From: Elmis aenea
Lineage: Eukaryota > Arthropoda > Insecta > Coleoptera > Elmidae
DNA length: 64,000 nucleotides
Assembly: GCA_947652605.1 (NCBI GenBank)
Contig: CANTFG010000253.1
Location: 16,129 to 80,128, forward strand
Direction: 5' to 3'
How positions within the stretch are numbered: the stretch's first letter is position 1; each line of letters opens with the position of its first letter. Positions 22,650-34,078 of the stretch are shown piece by piece. A program made the translations under genes and the position numbers. The notes below the pieces were generated by a model that saw only the letters and a list, made by a program, of their open reading frames with translations, was not told the DNA's origin and searched no databases.

Positions 22650-25600
22650 TTACGATAGATTATTTTTAACAACTACCATTTTTGAGATATTACCCCTAAC
22701 TTCATTTTTTCTTATGGGCCGCGAAGTTGGCTATTGGATAGTTAAATGTGCATTTTTTATGCTTTTTAAAATGTGATATTACTTGGTACATCTATTTTTG
22801 AAATAAGTCACAAAATGAAGAAAAATCGTATTTTACTCATTACTGATCAAGCTATACAGGGTGAGTCACGACAGACGCGTCGGAGTTTTGTGGACAAACG
22901 GTTTATATTTTCCAATTTCTGTCGCTGTTAGATTATGTAAGTCAATAAGGGCTACATTTTAAAAATATTTTCAAATATACAGGGTGCTCCAAAAAAGAGT
23001 GGCATATCAAAGTTATACTTTTTCTTATGGAACGCCCTGTATATTTTTACATTTTTGAAGTCCCCTTTAAATTTAATTCAAGAAATGTATAAGGTTATAT
23101 GGGTCTAAAGTCAACCGTTCTCGTGAAAATAGCATTTTCATGAAAATACAGTATTTTCAAAAATTTTGAACATTTGAAAACTTTGACAAGTCTGAAGAAA
23201 TTCGCTTGAAGATAAGATTGACAATAGGTTATGTAACACTTTGCGCCACCTACATTTATAAAATATTATACAAGGCGTTTTTTACGCTTGGTCAAACTTG
23301 TGAAACTTTAAACATCGATAACTCTTTTTTTTTAAATACAACACCCTATATTTTGTTACGCCGTCTTATAGAAAATTTAATTCTCTTTCGAAAAAATAAA
23401 GGCTGTTTTTCACCTAAAATTGATATTTATCGAGATATCGCAATTTTATTGTTAATTATTATGGCAAAGTAATATTTTCAAGTAGGCTATGAAGGTAGAC
23501 AGCGCTAATTTGAAACAATTGAAAGAAAAAACAAGACACTTATAATTTTGTCGTTTGCCTACACATTTTTGACATTTTTTTATAAGAAAGTTGTAGATTT
23601 ACCATTTTTACGTTTAAATATAGGTTTCTCATCAGGGCCACAATATTTTTCATATAATTGAGTTTAATCGTTTGCCAAGTCCTAAAAACCGATGCGATTG
23701 ATAATTTATTAGGTACGAGAACAGAACGCTGAGTAAAAAAAAAGTAATACTACTGACTTGTCTAATTTTACATTAAAAAAAAACAACATGGTTGGTACTG
23801 TTTTCGGTAGAGTGTCGTAGTATCGTATCGTAAACAGACAAAAAATGGTTTATAGGATTTAGTAATCATCTTATACTGGTCCAATAAATAAATGCATAAA
23901 TAATTTAAAAAAATCTCTATTTAAACATAAGTAGGTATGGTAAAACTACAACTTTCCTATAAAAATTTGTCAAAAGTGTGTAGTCAAACGATAAAATTAT
24001 AAGTGTCTTGTTTTTTCTTTTAATTGTTTCAAATTAGCGCTGTCTACCTTCATAGCCTACTTGAAAATATTACTTTGCCCTAATAATTAACAATAAAATC
24101 GCGATATCTCGAAAAATATCAATTTTAGGTGAAAAACAGCCTTAATGTTTTCGAAAGAGAATTAAATTTTCTATAAGACGGACTAAAAAAATATAGGGTG
24201 TTGTATTTAAAAAAAATGAGTTATCGATGTTTAAAGTTTCACAAGTTTGACCAAGCGTAAAAAACGCCCTGTATAATATTTTATTAATGTAGGTGATGCA
24301 AAGTGTTAGATAACCTATTGTCAATCTTATCTCCAAGCGAATTTCTTCAGACTTGTCAAAGTTTTCAAATGTTCAAAATTTTTGAAAATACTGTATTTTC
24401 ATGAAAATGCAATTTTCACAAGAACGGTTGACTTTAGACCCATATAACTTTATACATTTTTTGAATTAAATTTAAAGAGAAATCCAAAAATGTAAAAATA
24501 TACAGGGTGTTCTATAAGAAAAAATATAACTTTGATATGCCACTCTTTTTTGGAGCACCCTGTATATTTGAAAATATTTTTGAAATGTAGCCCTTATTGA
24601 CTTACATAATCTAACAGCGACAGAAATTGGAAAATATAAACCGTTTGCCCATAAAACTCCGACGCGTCCGTCGTGACTCACCCTGTATATAAAAATAAAA
24701 ACAAAAGCAGCTAATTAAATGTCAAGTGACAGTTACCATTTGTCTGCGGTACCTTTTATTAGAATTGTTTAGTATTGTTGTGTAATTCGATAGTCTTTGT
24801 GGTAATTGTTATAATGATGGCTACATTAAAAAAAAAACGAAAAATTTGACATGTTGAGATGCTACATTCTTTGCCATAAAAACTGTGTAGAAGCTAAGCG
24901 AATATAATTAGAGCTACATCCCGAGAAAAGGCAACGAAGGATGCGTAATAACAAAAATTTGGAAATAAATGTAAAAGAATATGTTTTTTTCGACAAACCA
25001 ACCAAAAATCCAAAACAAATCAATAATTAATTTGAATTATTTATTTTACACAGTTTCTATTGCAAATAACGTATCAATTCAACATAAAATTTTTTTAATT
25101 AGGTAGTTGTAAATGTGCCCATAATTATATGATAACAAATTTGCTAAAAAGACTATCGAATTACACAACAATACTAAACAATACTGATAAATGATACCGC
25201 AGACAAATGGTACCTAACTCTCATTTGACATTTAATTAGTTGTATATTGTTTTTATTTTCGTGGATAGCTTGATAAGTGATGGGTAAAATACGATTTTTC
25301 TCGATTTTGTGACTTATTTATAAAAATAAATGTAGCAAGTAATATCTCATTTTAAAGAGAAAAAAAAAGCACATTCAACTATTTTATAGCCAATTTCACG
25401 GCCCATAAGAAAAAATGAAGTTAGGGGTAATATCTCAAAAATGGTAGTTAAAAATAATCTAAAATAACAGTTACATTTTCCATTAAAAAGTACCTTAAAA
25501 AAGTACAAATAAAATTGTTCTAATGATTAAGACAAAAAAGTTATGAGAGGAAAAAGAAATTCGACATTTTCATATTTTTTGCTATAACATCTGAAGCACG

Positions 25601-25734
25601 AGAAATTTTGTACTTTTAAAAATTGATTGTGGCTCCTCTCATACCAAGGAATAATTCATCTAATTTAAACAAACCTGTATCTCTTATAATAAGCGAGATC
25701 CCCATGCTTGAAATGTAATCTGGGACACCCTGTA
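22650..25734. repeat. Large foldback, copy 1 (GTCCCAGATTACATT end), with a second foldback inside
   Basis: The right end CTGGGACACCCTGTA finishes at 25734 and matches the complete copy at 32563-34078. The left arm survives only from about 22650 (GATTATTTTTAAC...ACCATTTTTGAGATATTACCCC), inverse of about 25420-25460. The centre, around 24700-25260, is a further palindrome. The element at 22855-24687 is inserted in a TA of the left arm. Confidence 0.75.
22855..24687. repeat. 1.83 kb foldback (TACAGGGTGAGTCACGAC) with TA target
   Basis: Nearly the whole element is one inverted repeat of about 900-bp arms meeting near 23770. Landmarks are ACGCGTCGGAGTTTTGTGG, TTTCTGTCGCTGTTAGATTA and an inner TACAGGGTGCTCCAAAAAAG at about 22979 with its inverse near 24550. 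Further copies start at 63759 (cut by the window end) and as a fragment at about 46920-47310. Mirror-image frames at 23206-23472 and 24142-24336 are the same arm sequence, not two genes. Confidence 0.85.
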
Positions 25735-25744
25735 TACGCGTCAT

Positions 25745-25920
25745 TAGACAGATCTAGACTTACGGAGTTGAGCTCTGGGGCTGTGCAGCCAAATCTCATA
25801 TAGAAAATATAGTACAGAGAACTCAACACTATACAAGAAAAACATTATAAGATATTTTGTATAGAAATTTGCATCGTGTCACACGGGCTTAAAGACTAAA
25901 AAGAAAAAAATTTGTGAGAC
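25745..25920 (+). pseudogene. Jockey-like LINE scrap (reverse transcriptase C-terminal region)
   Basis: The reading TYGVELWGCAAKSHIENIVQ, followed by QRTQHYTRKTL, corresponds to the TYGIQLWG...IQR.Q motif that follows the palm in Jockey/R1-type LINEs. Two in-frame stops; boundaries unknown. Confidence 0.6.
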
Positions 25921-26789
25921 TGATTGCGTTTGCACCCGGTATAAGTTAATGTTGTTTTAAAGACGCAACAAAAAGTGGTTTCAAACTGATCTGATTCATT
26001 TTCCCTTAAATGCAGAAACTTATCTGAACGTTTAGTAATAATCGATAACGTAATTTTCTATACAAATTCCGTCCGACTTCTTTATACTTGAACTGCTGTA
26101 AAGATATCGGTAATGTTATATCTAAATTCCGTTGAACTTTCTTTATATATTCGCCCCTATATTTAAATTAGGGTTAGAGTCAGAAGTTCCCAAACAATAT
26201 ATTTTTTTTCGAGTTAATTATTGTCACAGTAATATTTTACCTACATTTAATAATTTAAAGTAGATAAAATAAAGTTCATTGAGAGGTTCTTATACAAAAT
26301 GTGGTTAGAGCAGTGAATGAAGAACATAAAGTTGCGTATAGAAAGTGTTTCTACAATATCACTTGAAACAAAAAAATTTAAACCCATTTTTTTTCTGGAT
26401 AATTTATTCACTAACTGTTGGTAAATACTTTTCTTTTCAGATTTGAAATCAGCACAAAATTCTATGGTCATCGCTTGGGATGTATAATGCCAGTGTTCGA
26501 GTTTTGTCTATCAACGAAATATTTGTAGTTAATGTTTGTAGATATCGTGCTGTAATTTTTGAAAGTAATGAACTGTGAGTTATTCAGCGTTTTTTAAAAA
26601 ATATTTAGTTTTATACGTCTGCTTAGCTGATAAACACAATGCATTATTTTTTAGGAAGAAGGTCTATGTCACAGCTTGTCATGGATCATGGGGTCCAAAA
26701 ATTTGTCTCAATGGCTCTGATTATGAATAATGATGACAAATATTGTTACAGTATTGTGGCCGCACTGTTGGGAAAGAGTGCTTATTACT
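25921..26789. other. Unassigned; short open frame interrupted by a hAT
   Basis: A 53-codon frame (26639-26797) runs into the hAT-like element at 26798 and meets a stop three codons after the element is removed. No domain was recognised. The rest is AT-rich without signal. Confidence 0.3.
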
Positions 26790-26797
26790 CTTATATT

Positions 26798-27989
26798 CAG
26801 GGACTAAAAACGAAAAAAATTCCGTTCGTTTCTGTTCGGAACGAAAACGAAATATATCGTTTTCGTTCTTTTCGTTCTAATCGAAAAAATTCTTTTTTCG
26901 TTTTCGTGAACCGAAATAACGGTTAAAACCGGTTTTACAATATTTTTTTTTGTCGCCAAAAAATCTTTTTTTTTTCTAGTCACCACGACCCTCTATTAAT
27001 ACGATAACAATATTTGCGTCTCAACTAAAATATAAACGATGACGATGGGGTTTGATGCTCACGGACAGCATATTTTAGACTGGCGAATCATCGCCATATT
27101 AAATTTACCAAATCGTTAAACACATTAACATTTAACCATTTTATTAAGTTTAACACCCGTAAGGTGCAAAAACAACGTGATTAGGTTAAATTAGACACAC
27201 GGTCTTTATCTAAAAATATGAAAATATAGCAAGTGCTGTTTTAAATTTGTTTAGTACTAAAAATCTATGCATTTGAATTAAATAAGATCCTGCTGTAATT
27301 ATTTAAAAAGACAAAAAAATGAATTCAAGTGGATAATTTACTAAATGTTATAAATAAAAAAGATATTAAAAAAAACTTATATTAACTTGAAATGTACTCT
27401 AACTTAAAAGTTTGTACATACCATACAATATACATTTTCATTTTTCACATTCCGTTAAATCTTACTAGCAACACATCTTCCAATAAATCTTCTTTTACAT
27501 TAGTCCTTTTCGAAGTAAAAATAAATTTTACTATTATTATGTCTAAACGCAAATAAAACGTACACATAGATAATAAATATCCAATTAAGTGTATATTCTA
27601 ATCTAAAAAACAAATTAGAAATAGAGAATATCTGTACCGTTAATTGTGTTACCCGAAATTGCAAGTATAAACAATAAAGTTGTTAATACATATTCACGTA
27701 CTAAATATATGGAGAAAAGTGAAGCTCACTTATTTCAAGTGAGATTTTTTTACTGCCTCGTGGAGTCTTCCCAGCACAGAAGGTAAATTCGCGTTTGTGT
27801 TTAACAAATAAAATTTAAATAGCGACAAAACCGGTTAAAACCGGTTAAAACCGGTTTTGGAAAATATTTATTTCGTTTTCGTTCTTGAACGAAAAATAAT
27901 AATTTCGTTTTCGTTTTCGTTTTCGTTCTTAAAAAAATTTCGGTTAATTTCGTTTAACGTTTTCGTTTTCGTTCCGTTCTCAGTCCCTG
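26798..27989. mobile_element. 1.2 kb hAT-like element (CAGGGACT ends)
   Basis: Ends CAGGGACT and AGTCCCTG; 8-bp duplication CTTATATT at 26790-26797 and 27990-27997. The subterminal regions are made of GAACGAAAACG-type and AACCGGTTTT repeats in inverse orientation. The central kilobase is AT-rich and non-coding. Confidence 0.88.
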
Positions 27990-27997
27990 CTTATATT

Positions 27998-28365
27998 TAT
28001 TGTTGATACTTATGGCTCGTGATCGTCTTTGTAACGTGGTTGGACCCTCAAACGTTGTTTTCCGTAGTACACAGGTCTAGAGCAATTAGTACACAGTAAG
28101 AAACAAATAAAACAACAATTTTAACAACAAACTCCTTTATTTCTCGACTGGCTGTATATTCCTCGGTGATTGGTTCTTAACTACTCCAGCGCTACTGTCC
28201 TCACAACTTGGCCCTTTTGAAGTGCTACATGTTTCAGTAACTGATGCGTCAGCATTTGTTCCAATGTCATTCATTTAAAAGTAAATGAATTAACACTGAG
28301 GTAAAATAAAATATTTGATACCAGGCAGGGTATCACAATATGTAAAAATCCATTCTACTGCATTA
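27998..28365. other. Unassigned sequence
   Basis: No recognised repeat ends or frame. A short inverted repeat, TTCATTTAAAAGTAAATGAA, is present near 28270. Confidence 0.3.
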
Positions 28366-28478
28366 TACAGGGTGCTCCAAATTTGATGGTATTACATGGG
28401 TATCTCGCTTAATAGTCAAGACAGAGAAACAGTTAAATTAAAGTTATTAGCGAAAAACTGATTAGGATCAACCCTTAT

Positions 28479-30200
28479 ACAGGGTGCTCATTTTTCTAAC
28501 CTGTTGTATGGGTAACTCCGTTAATATTAGAGATACAGAAACGTTTAAATTAGCGAATTTGTGCAGAATTTAAAGGGAAATCTGATGCCATTTTCAAATT
28601 TGACCTACATCCTCAACTTTTTGAAATATTTTGAAAAAACTGAAAAAGGTCGATTTTTTCAAACTTGAATAATTCCGTAACCATATGAGTTAGAACAAAA
28701 ATAAAAAATGGCTCTTATTGATCTTTTTACGTAGATTTTAAATATGTTAACAAAATTTTCATAGCACTCTCGATTTCCGAGCTATAGCACAAACTTGCAT
28801 TTTTTTAAATGGAAGTCATAGTTGGCTGTGGTCTTATTAAAAAGGTTATTTTTTTCTCGTTTCAATGATATAAGGTTTGTTATGCTTTACTCTTGTAGTT
28901 TTTCTTTAAATAACGAAAAATAATTTTACATGTTCACTGCCTACTAATAGATGGGAGTAATCCCGTGTTGATGTTCTTTTTTTTTGGATGTGACATTTAG
29001 GAGTTGTGTCTTATTTTACTCACACATTTTATTTACTGATGAAGCCAAATTCACAAGTAACGGAATATTCAACAGACACAATTATATTTACTGGTCTCAA
29101 AATAATCCTCGCCGTACTATTGAAAGATGAGATCAGAATATGTTCGATAAATGTTTGGTGTAGTATCTTTAGTACAAAAATAATTGGTCCATACTTTTAC
29201 AATGAAAATTTAAATGGTGATCTGTATTTGTCATTTTTGCAAAATGAACTGGACATCATATTAAATGAAGTTCCGTTGAATTTAGTGCAAAATTTTAATT
29301 ATTTGCAACATGACGGTGCTTTTGCGCACAATTTAAGAACTGTGTCTGATTATCTGTCTAATCGTTTTCCTAGATGGATTGGCAATAATGACTCTGTGAG
29401 ATGGACGGCAAGTTCACCGGATTTAACACCACTTGATTGTTTTTTGTGGGTACGCTTAAAGATAAGGTGTATACCAAAAGGCCTGATGATATTTCTTTAT
29501 TAGAAAACATTGTTTTTGAAATTTACAATAAACTCAATCAAAAATTTTGATCAACACAAGAGAGAGATTTATACGTACCTATAACAAACAATAAATGTTA
29601 TTTGACAAACTTTAAGGTTTTGTTTTTAAAATTTGTAACTGGCTTATAATTGCTACACTAACAATAAGAGCCAACTCTTTAATGTCACATCGAAAGAAAA
29701 ATAACATCAACACGGGATAACTCCCATCTGATAGTAGGCAGTGAACATGTAAAATGATTTTTGCTTATTTAAAGAAAAACTACAATAGAAAAGCATAACA
29801 AACCTTATATCATTGAAACGAGAAAAAAATAACCATTTTAATAAGACCACAGCCAACTATGACTTCCATTTAAAAAAATGCAAGTTTGTGCTATAACTCG
29901 GAAATCGAGAGTGCAATGAAAATTTCGTTAACATATTTAAAATCTACGTAAAAATATCTACAAAAGCGAATTTTTATTTTTGTTCTAACTTATATGGTTA
30001 CGGAATTATTCAAGTTTGAAAAAATCGACCTTTTTTGGTTTATTTCAAATATTTCAAAAAGTTGAGGACGTAGGTCAAATTTGAAAATGGCATCAGATTT
30101 CCCTTTAAATTCTGCACAAATTTGCTATTTTAAACGTTTCTGTATCTCTAATATTAACGGAGTTACCCATACAACCGGTTAGAAAAATGGGCATCCTGTA
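28479..30200. mobile_element. Mariner-like DD41D element with about 520-bp inverted ends
   Basis: The left arm 28479-28998 is the inverse of 29670-30200. The ends are TACAGGGTGCTCATTTTTCT and AGAAAAATGGGCATCCTGTA, in a TA target. Between the arms is a transposase remnant of about 0.65 kb. This shows directly that a foldback of this class can carry a mariner-type gene, and it supports assigning the many gene-less foldbacks nearby to the same superfamily. Confidence 0.85.
29006..29550 (+). pseudogene. Mariner-like (DD41D-type) transposase, catalytic domain remnant
   Basis: Family role: single-protein cut-and-paste transposase of the IS630-Tc1-mariner group. The first catalytic Asp is in FTDEAKFTSNGIFNRHN near 29034, in one frame. 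A frameshift near 29130 then leads to INVWCSIFSTKIIGPYF, LQHDGAFAHN with the second Asp, FPRWIG and SSPDLTPLDCFLW with the third. The spacing between the second and third Asp is 40 residues here and 41 in the related copy at 44 kb, so DD41D with one residue lost. The N-terminal helix-turn-helix domain is missing. Inactive. Confidence 0.85.
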
Positions 30201-30582
30201 TATTTGGAATGAAAAAAAAAAGGAATTTAAATAGGTCATAGTCATAGCCAACTATAGCTTCATTTAAAAAAAAAGGTAAGTTTGTGCTATAACTTTTTAA
30301 CGGCGAGCGTAAAAAATTGTTTTAGTGCCATCAAAGTTTACATAGAAATACCTAATTTTTTTTTTGATATTCACAACAATAAGGGAGAGATGACGCATTA
30401 TAAATATGACAAGAAAACACTTTTTATTCAATAACTCGAAAACCGGAAATGATAAAATATTTTTGAAACCGATTCTGAGTTTTTCTCAAAAAACTGCACA
30501 TTTTTGGTAATTTAACCATTTCTCTATCTTGCCTAATAAGCGAGATACCCATGTAATCCCATCTAATTTGGACCACTGGTAC

Positions 30583-31006
30583 ATTCGATTTAATTTGTTT
30601 TTACAGTTAAATAAAACATTTCTTTGTGGAGGACAGTTGACCTAGGGGATAATTTGCGTTCTCCATTGCTTTCTCTCAACTCTGGTCACACTAAGAATGC
30701 CCCATCGCCCAATATTTGGAACCGCTGTGTTCAATAAGACCTCTGACAGATACTGTGATGGTCAGTAGCACATCAAAGAGGTAAACGCGTTCGGGTTAAC
30801 TCAAAATTGCCAGATAAATTGGATCAAAACAGTTTATTTTTATCTACTCTTTGTTTCCTCAACACTCGTTGGCATAATTTAATTTTATAGGGTAAGTTAT
30901 TTGTGAAGCCTTTGCAGTAAATTTACGGGTCAACAAAGCACATTTTTCCTATTGGAGCTTTACGAATCTAAACAGCGCGATTTTTGTTATTTTAAAACGC
31001 ACAAAA
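30583..31006. other. Unassigned sequence
   Basis: More balanced composition than its neighbours at 30630-30790, no frame of interest. Confidence 0.3.
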
Positions 31007-31668
31007 TACAGGGTGTCCTTAAAATAACCATATAATATGACGCTTCGCCTGGCATTGGTTAGTTTTATATTATTTCAATCTTATTTCCTTTACTTTTAAA
31101 TAATTAACAGGGAACAAACAAGTGAAATAACCTACAAAAATGCAAAATCTTAAGATAAAAATCAAGGTTGCCATGCAGAAAAAACAATAAACATGGCAAC
31201 CTTGATTTTTATCTTATGATTTTGCATTTTTTTAGGTTATTTCGCTTATTTTTAAAAATAGACATACAAAATATTATATCATTGTAAAGAGAAAAAAATA
31301 ATCTTTAAATCTGTCATCACCTACTACGACTGCCATTTAAAAAAAAAGTTGTTTTGTCAAATATCTGGTACGGTAATTTATTTAAAAAAAAAATGACTAT
31401 CGCCATCTTATAGAAAACAAAATTTACAAAAAAAAAATCCTTTGATATTTTTGTGTATTTGCAACAATAGCCGAGATATTTAAGTTTAAAAATTTTGATT
31501 GATTTTGGTTTTTCGTTATATCACGCAAGCCATGGAACTTTTTAACAAAACAAGATCTGGTTTAAAATACACCCCTAAATAGCTAACTTTTGTCCCATTT
31601 AACTAACCTTGTATCTATAACGGTTTAAAAGTTACCCATGGTGAGCCTCGAATTCTGGACACACTGTA
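31007..31668. repeat. TACAGGGTGTCC / CACACTGTA bounded element with central hairpin
   Basis: The left terminus is TACAGGGTGTCCTT; the right finishes GGACACACTGTA. The right half is the family seen at 113-146, at 4854-5180 and, in inverse, from 62598. The centre is a strong hairpin (31120-31247). Confidence 0.6.
31120..31247. repeat. Near-perfect hairpin, 56-bp arms, 16-bp loop
   Basis: The arm 31120-31175 (with GATAAAAATCAAGGTTGCCA) is mirrored at 31192-31247; only a few mismatches. The loop is A-rich. It is probably the collapsed centre of a foldback. Confidence 0.85.
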
Positions 31669-31983
31669 CATATATGACAATTGCTCACTCGTACAATGTT
31701 TTTTGGGGGCCCCCAAGAAAGTGGGGGCCCTAAGATATAGCTCGTGTAGCTTATACGTAAATCCTGCACTGAATGTAACGCAAATTCTTCGTGTGGATGG
31801 CACTGCGAGCATTACCATGTAATGTTCGAACCGGCGCTCGCAGTGATCCATCGGCTGTCGGTTTTTGTGGCCAACACAAAGGCGCTCGCAATGCACGTTT
31901 GGACATATTTCGGTGTACCATGTAATGTTGTAATGTAATAGCGCGGAATACTACAGTATCTGCGAATTTATTGAGTGTTAATG
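31669..31983. other. Unassigned sequence ahead of the MADF remnant
   Basis: Contains a palindromic GGGGGCCCCC / GGGGGCCC pair near 31710-31730. The 93-codon minus-strand frame here crosses an element end and has no domain. Confidence 0.3.
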
Positions 31984-32218
31984 ATGTGGACCAAAGAAAT
32001 GTGTTTGGAGTTGATAGAGCTGTATAAGAATAAGACCCTTATTTGGATTATAAAAGATTCCAACTATTACAAAAAACATTTAAAAAGTGATGCTTGAGGA
32101 GAAATTGCGCGATCTTTTGAAGTAGATATTGACGACTGCAAAAATAAAATGATAAGTTTACTGGCGTCGTATCGAAGAGAAAAGGGGAAAATTAAAAGCA
32201 GCCTACAAAGGTACCTAC
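31984..32218 (+). pseudogene. MADF-domain (Myb/SANT-like) remnant
   Basis: From ATG at 31984 the reading MWTKEMCLELIELYKNKTLI, W, then DSNYYKKHLKSDA-stop-GEIARSF and KNKMISLLASYRREKGKIKS follows the MADF DNA-binding domain in order (W...LI.LY...P.LW...Y......A..EIA......V..K...LR..YRRE..K). The single stop, TGA at 32095-32097, stands exactly where the domain has a conserved Trp (TGG), a one-base change. A GGTACCT after the last match at about 32211 could be an old splice donor. MADF proteins are cellular transcription regulators or partners of Harbinger transposons; which applies here cannot be decided. Confidence 0.6.
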
Positions 32219-32562
32219 AAAAGGTGACAACATTTTATTACATATAGGTAGCTTATATTTATGTAAAGATATTTATTTTACTTTGTTACTGATGCATACA
32301 TGGGGATCTCGGAAACGGTAAAAGCTACTAGGTCGGTTAAATTAGAGGGAAACTGCCTACTTGAGAAGACGATGCAAGTATAATAAAAATTTAACATTTT
32401 TATTATCGCTTTTAGTTTAGTTTTTGAGATACAGCATAAACTTACATTTTTTAAATACAAACAAACCATAGTTGATTTTGGCATCATTCAAAAGCTAATT
32501 TTTTCCTCTTTTCAACAATATATGACCTGATGTATCTATTTTGAAATTTGACGGCTAATCTA
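32219..32562. other. Foldback-arm-like sequence, no gene
   Basis: Contains phrases such as CAGCATAAACTTACATTTTTT shared with foldback arms elsewhere; no clear ends. Confidence 0.35.
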
Positions 32563-34078
32563 TACAGGGTGTCCCAGATTACATTTCCAGCATGGGGATC
32601 TCGCTTATTATAAGAGATACAGGTTTGCTTAAATTAGATGAATTATTCCTTGGTATGAGAGGAGCCACAATCAATTTTTAAAAGTACAAAATTCCTCGTG
32701 CTTCAGATGTTATAGCAAAAAATATGAAAATGTCCAATTTCTTTTTTCTTTCATAACTTTTTTGTCTTTATCATTAGAACAATTTTTTTTGTACTTTCTT
32801 AAGGTACTTTTTAATGGAGAACGTAACTGTTATTTTAGATTATTTTTAACACTTATCATTTTCGAGATATTACCCCTAATTTCATTTTTTCTTATGCGCC
32901 GTGAAGTTGGCTATGGAATAGTTGAATGTGCTTATTTTTTCTCTTTAAAATGAGATATTACTTGCTACGTTTATATTATAAATAAGTCACAAAATTAAGA
33001 AAAATCGTATTTTACCTATCACTTATCAAGCTGTCTATAATAATAACAACAAAAAACCACTAATTATGTGTCAAATGACAGTTACCATTTGTCTGCGGTA
33101 TCATTTATTAGAATTTTATAGTATTGTTGTATAATTCGATAGTCTTTGTAGCAAATTTGTTATCATATAATTATGAGCACATTTACAACTAATTAAAAAT
33201 TGTATATGTTGAAATGCCACTTTATTTACAATAGAAACTGTGTAAAATAAATAATTCTAATTAATTATTGATTTGTTTTGGATTTTTGGTTGGTTTGTCG
33301 AAAAAACCATATACTTTTAAATTTATTTCCAAATTTTTGTAATTACGCATCCTTTGTTGCCTTTTCTCGGGATATAGCTCTAATTATATTCGCTCAGCTT
33401 CTTCACAGTTTTTATGGCAAAGAATGTTGCATCTCAACATGTCAAATTAAATTGCTATTTTTAAATGTTGCTATCATTATAACAATTACTACAAAGACTC
33501 TCAAATTACACAACAATACTATTAAATTCTCATAAATGATACCGCAGACAAATAGTAACTGTTATTTGACACTTAATTAGTTGTTTTTGGTTTTTATTTT
33601 CATAGATAACTTGATAAGTGTTGGGTAAAATACGATTTTTCTTGATTTTGTGACTTATTTATAAAAATAAATGCAGCAAGTAATATCTCATTGTAAAGAG
33701 AAAAAAAAAGCACATTCAACTATTCCATAACCAACTTCGCAAGCCGTAAGAAAAAATGAAGTTAGGGGTAATATCTCAAAAATGGTAGGTGTTAAAAATA
33801 ATCTAAAATAACAGTTACATTCTTCATTAAAAAGTGCCTTAAGAAAGTACAAATAAAATTGTTCTAATGATTAAGACAAAAAAGTTACGAGAGAAAAAAG
33901 AAATTGGACATTTTCATATTTTTTGCTATAACATCTGAAGCACGAGAAATTTTGTACTTTTAAAAATTGTTTGTAGCTCCTCTAATACTAAGGAATAATT
34001 CTTCTAATTTAAACAAACCTGTATCTCTTATAATAAGCGAGATCCCCATGCTGGAAATGTAATCTGGGACACCCTGTA
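32563..34078. repeat. Large foldback, copy 2, complete (TACAGGGTGTCCCAGATTAC)
   Basis: Two inverted arms of about 750 bp meet near 33320; the ends are TACAGGGTGTCCCAGATTAC and its inverse finishing at 34078. It is the intact counterpart of 22650-25734 and shows the latter's left end is lost. Open frames at 32762-32953 and 33278-33535 are palindrome by-products. Confidence 0.88.

Larger units (their letters stand above)
28366..30582. repeat. Outer foldback (TACAGGGTGCTCCAAATTTG) with inner element inserted
   Basis: The left end at 28366 (TGGTATTACATGGGTATCTC) is read back at 30540-30582 (GAGATACCCATGTAATCCCA, then CTAATTTGGACCA), where the terminal CCCTGTA has decayed to CTGGTACA. The inner 28479-30200 element sits in a TA of the sequence AACCCTTATATATTTGG. 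Confidence 0.75.

Noticed and set aside
23206..24336. Pair of homologous small genes on opposite strands (88 and 64 codons)
   Set aside because: They are the two arms of one foldback translated in opposite directions.
26639..26926. 95-codon frame as a host exon
   Set aside because: The last 40 codons are inside a hAT-like element; with the element removed the frame stops within a few codons.
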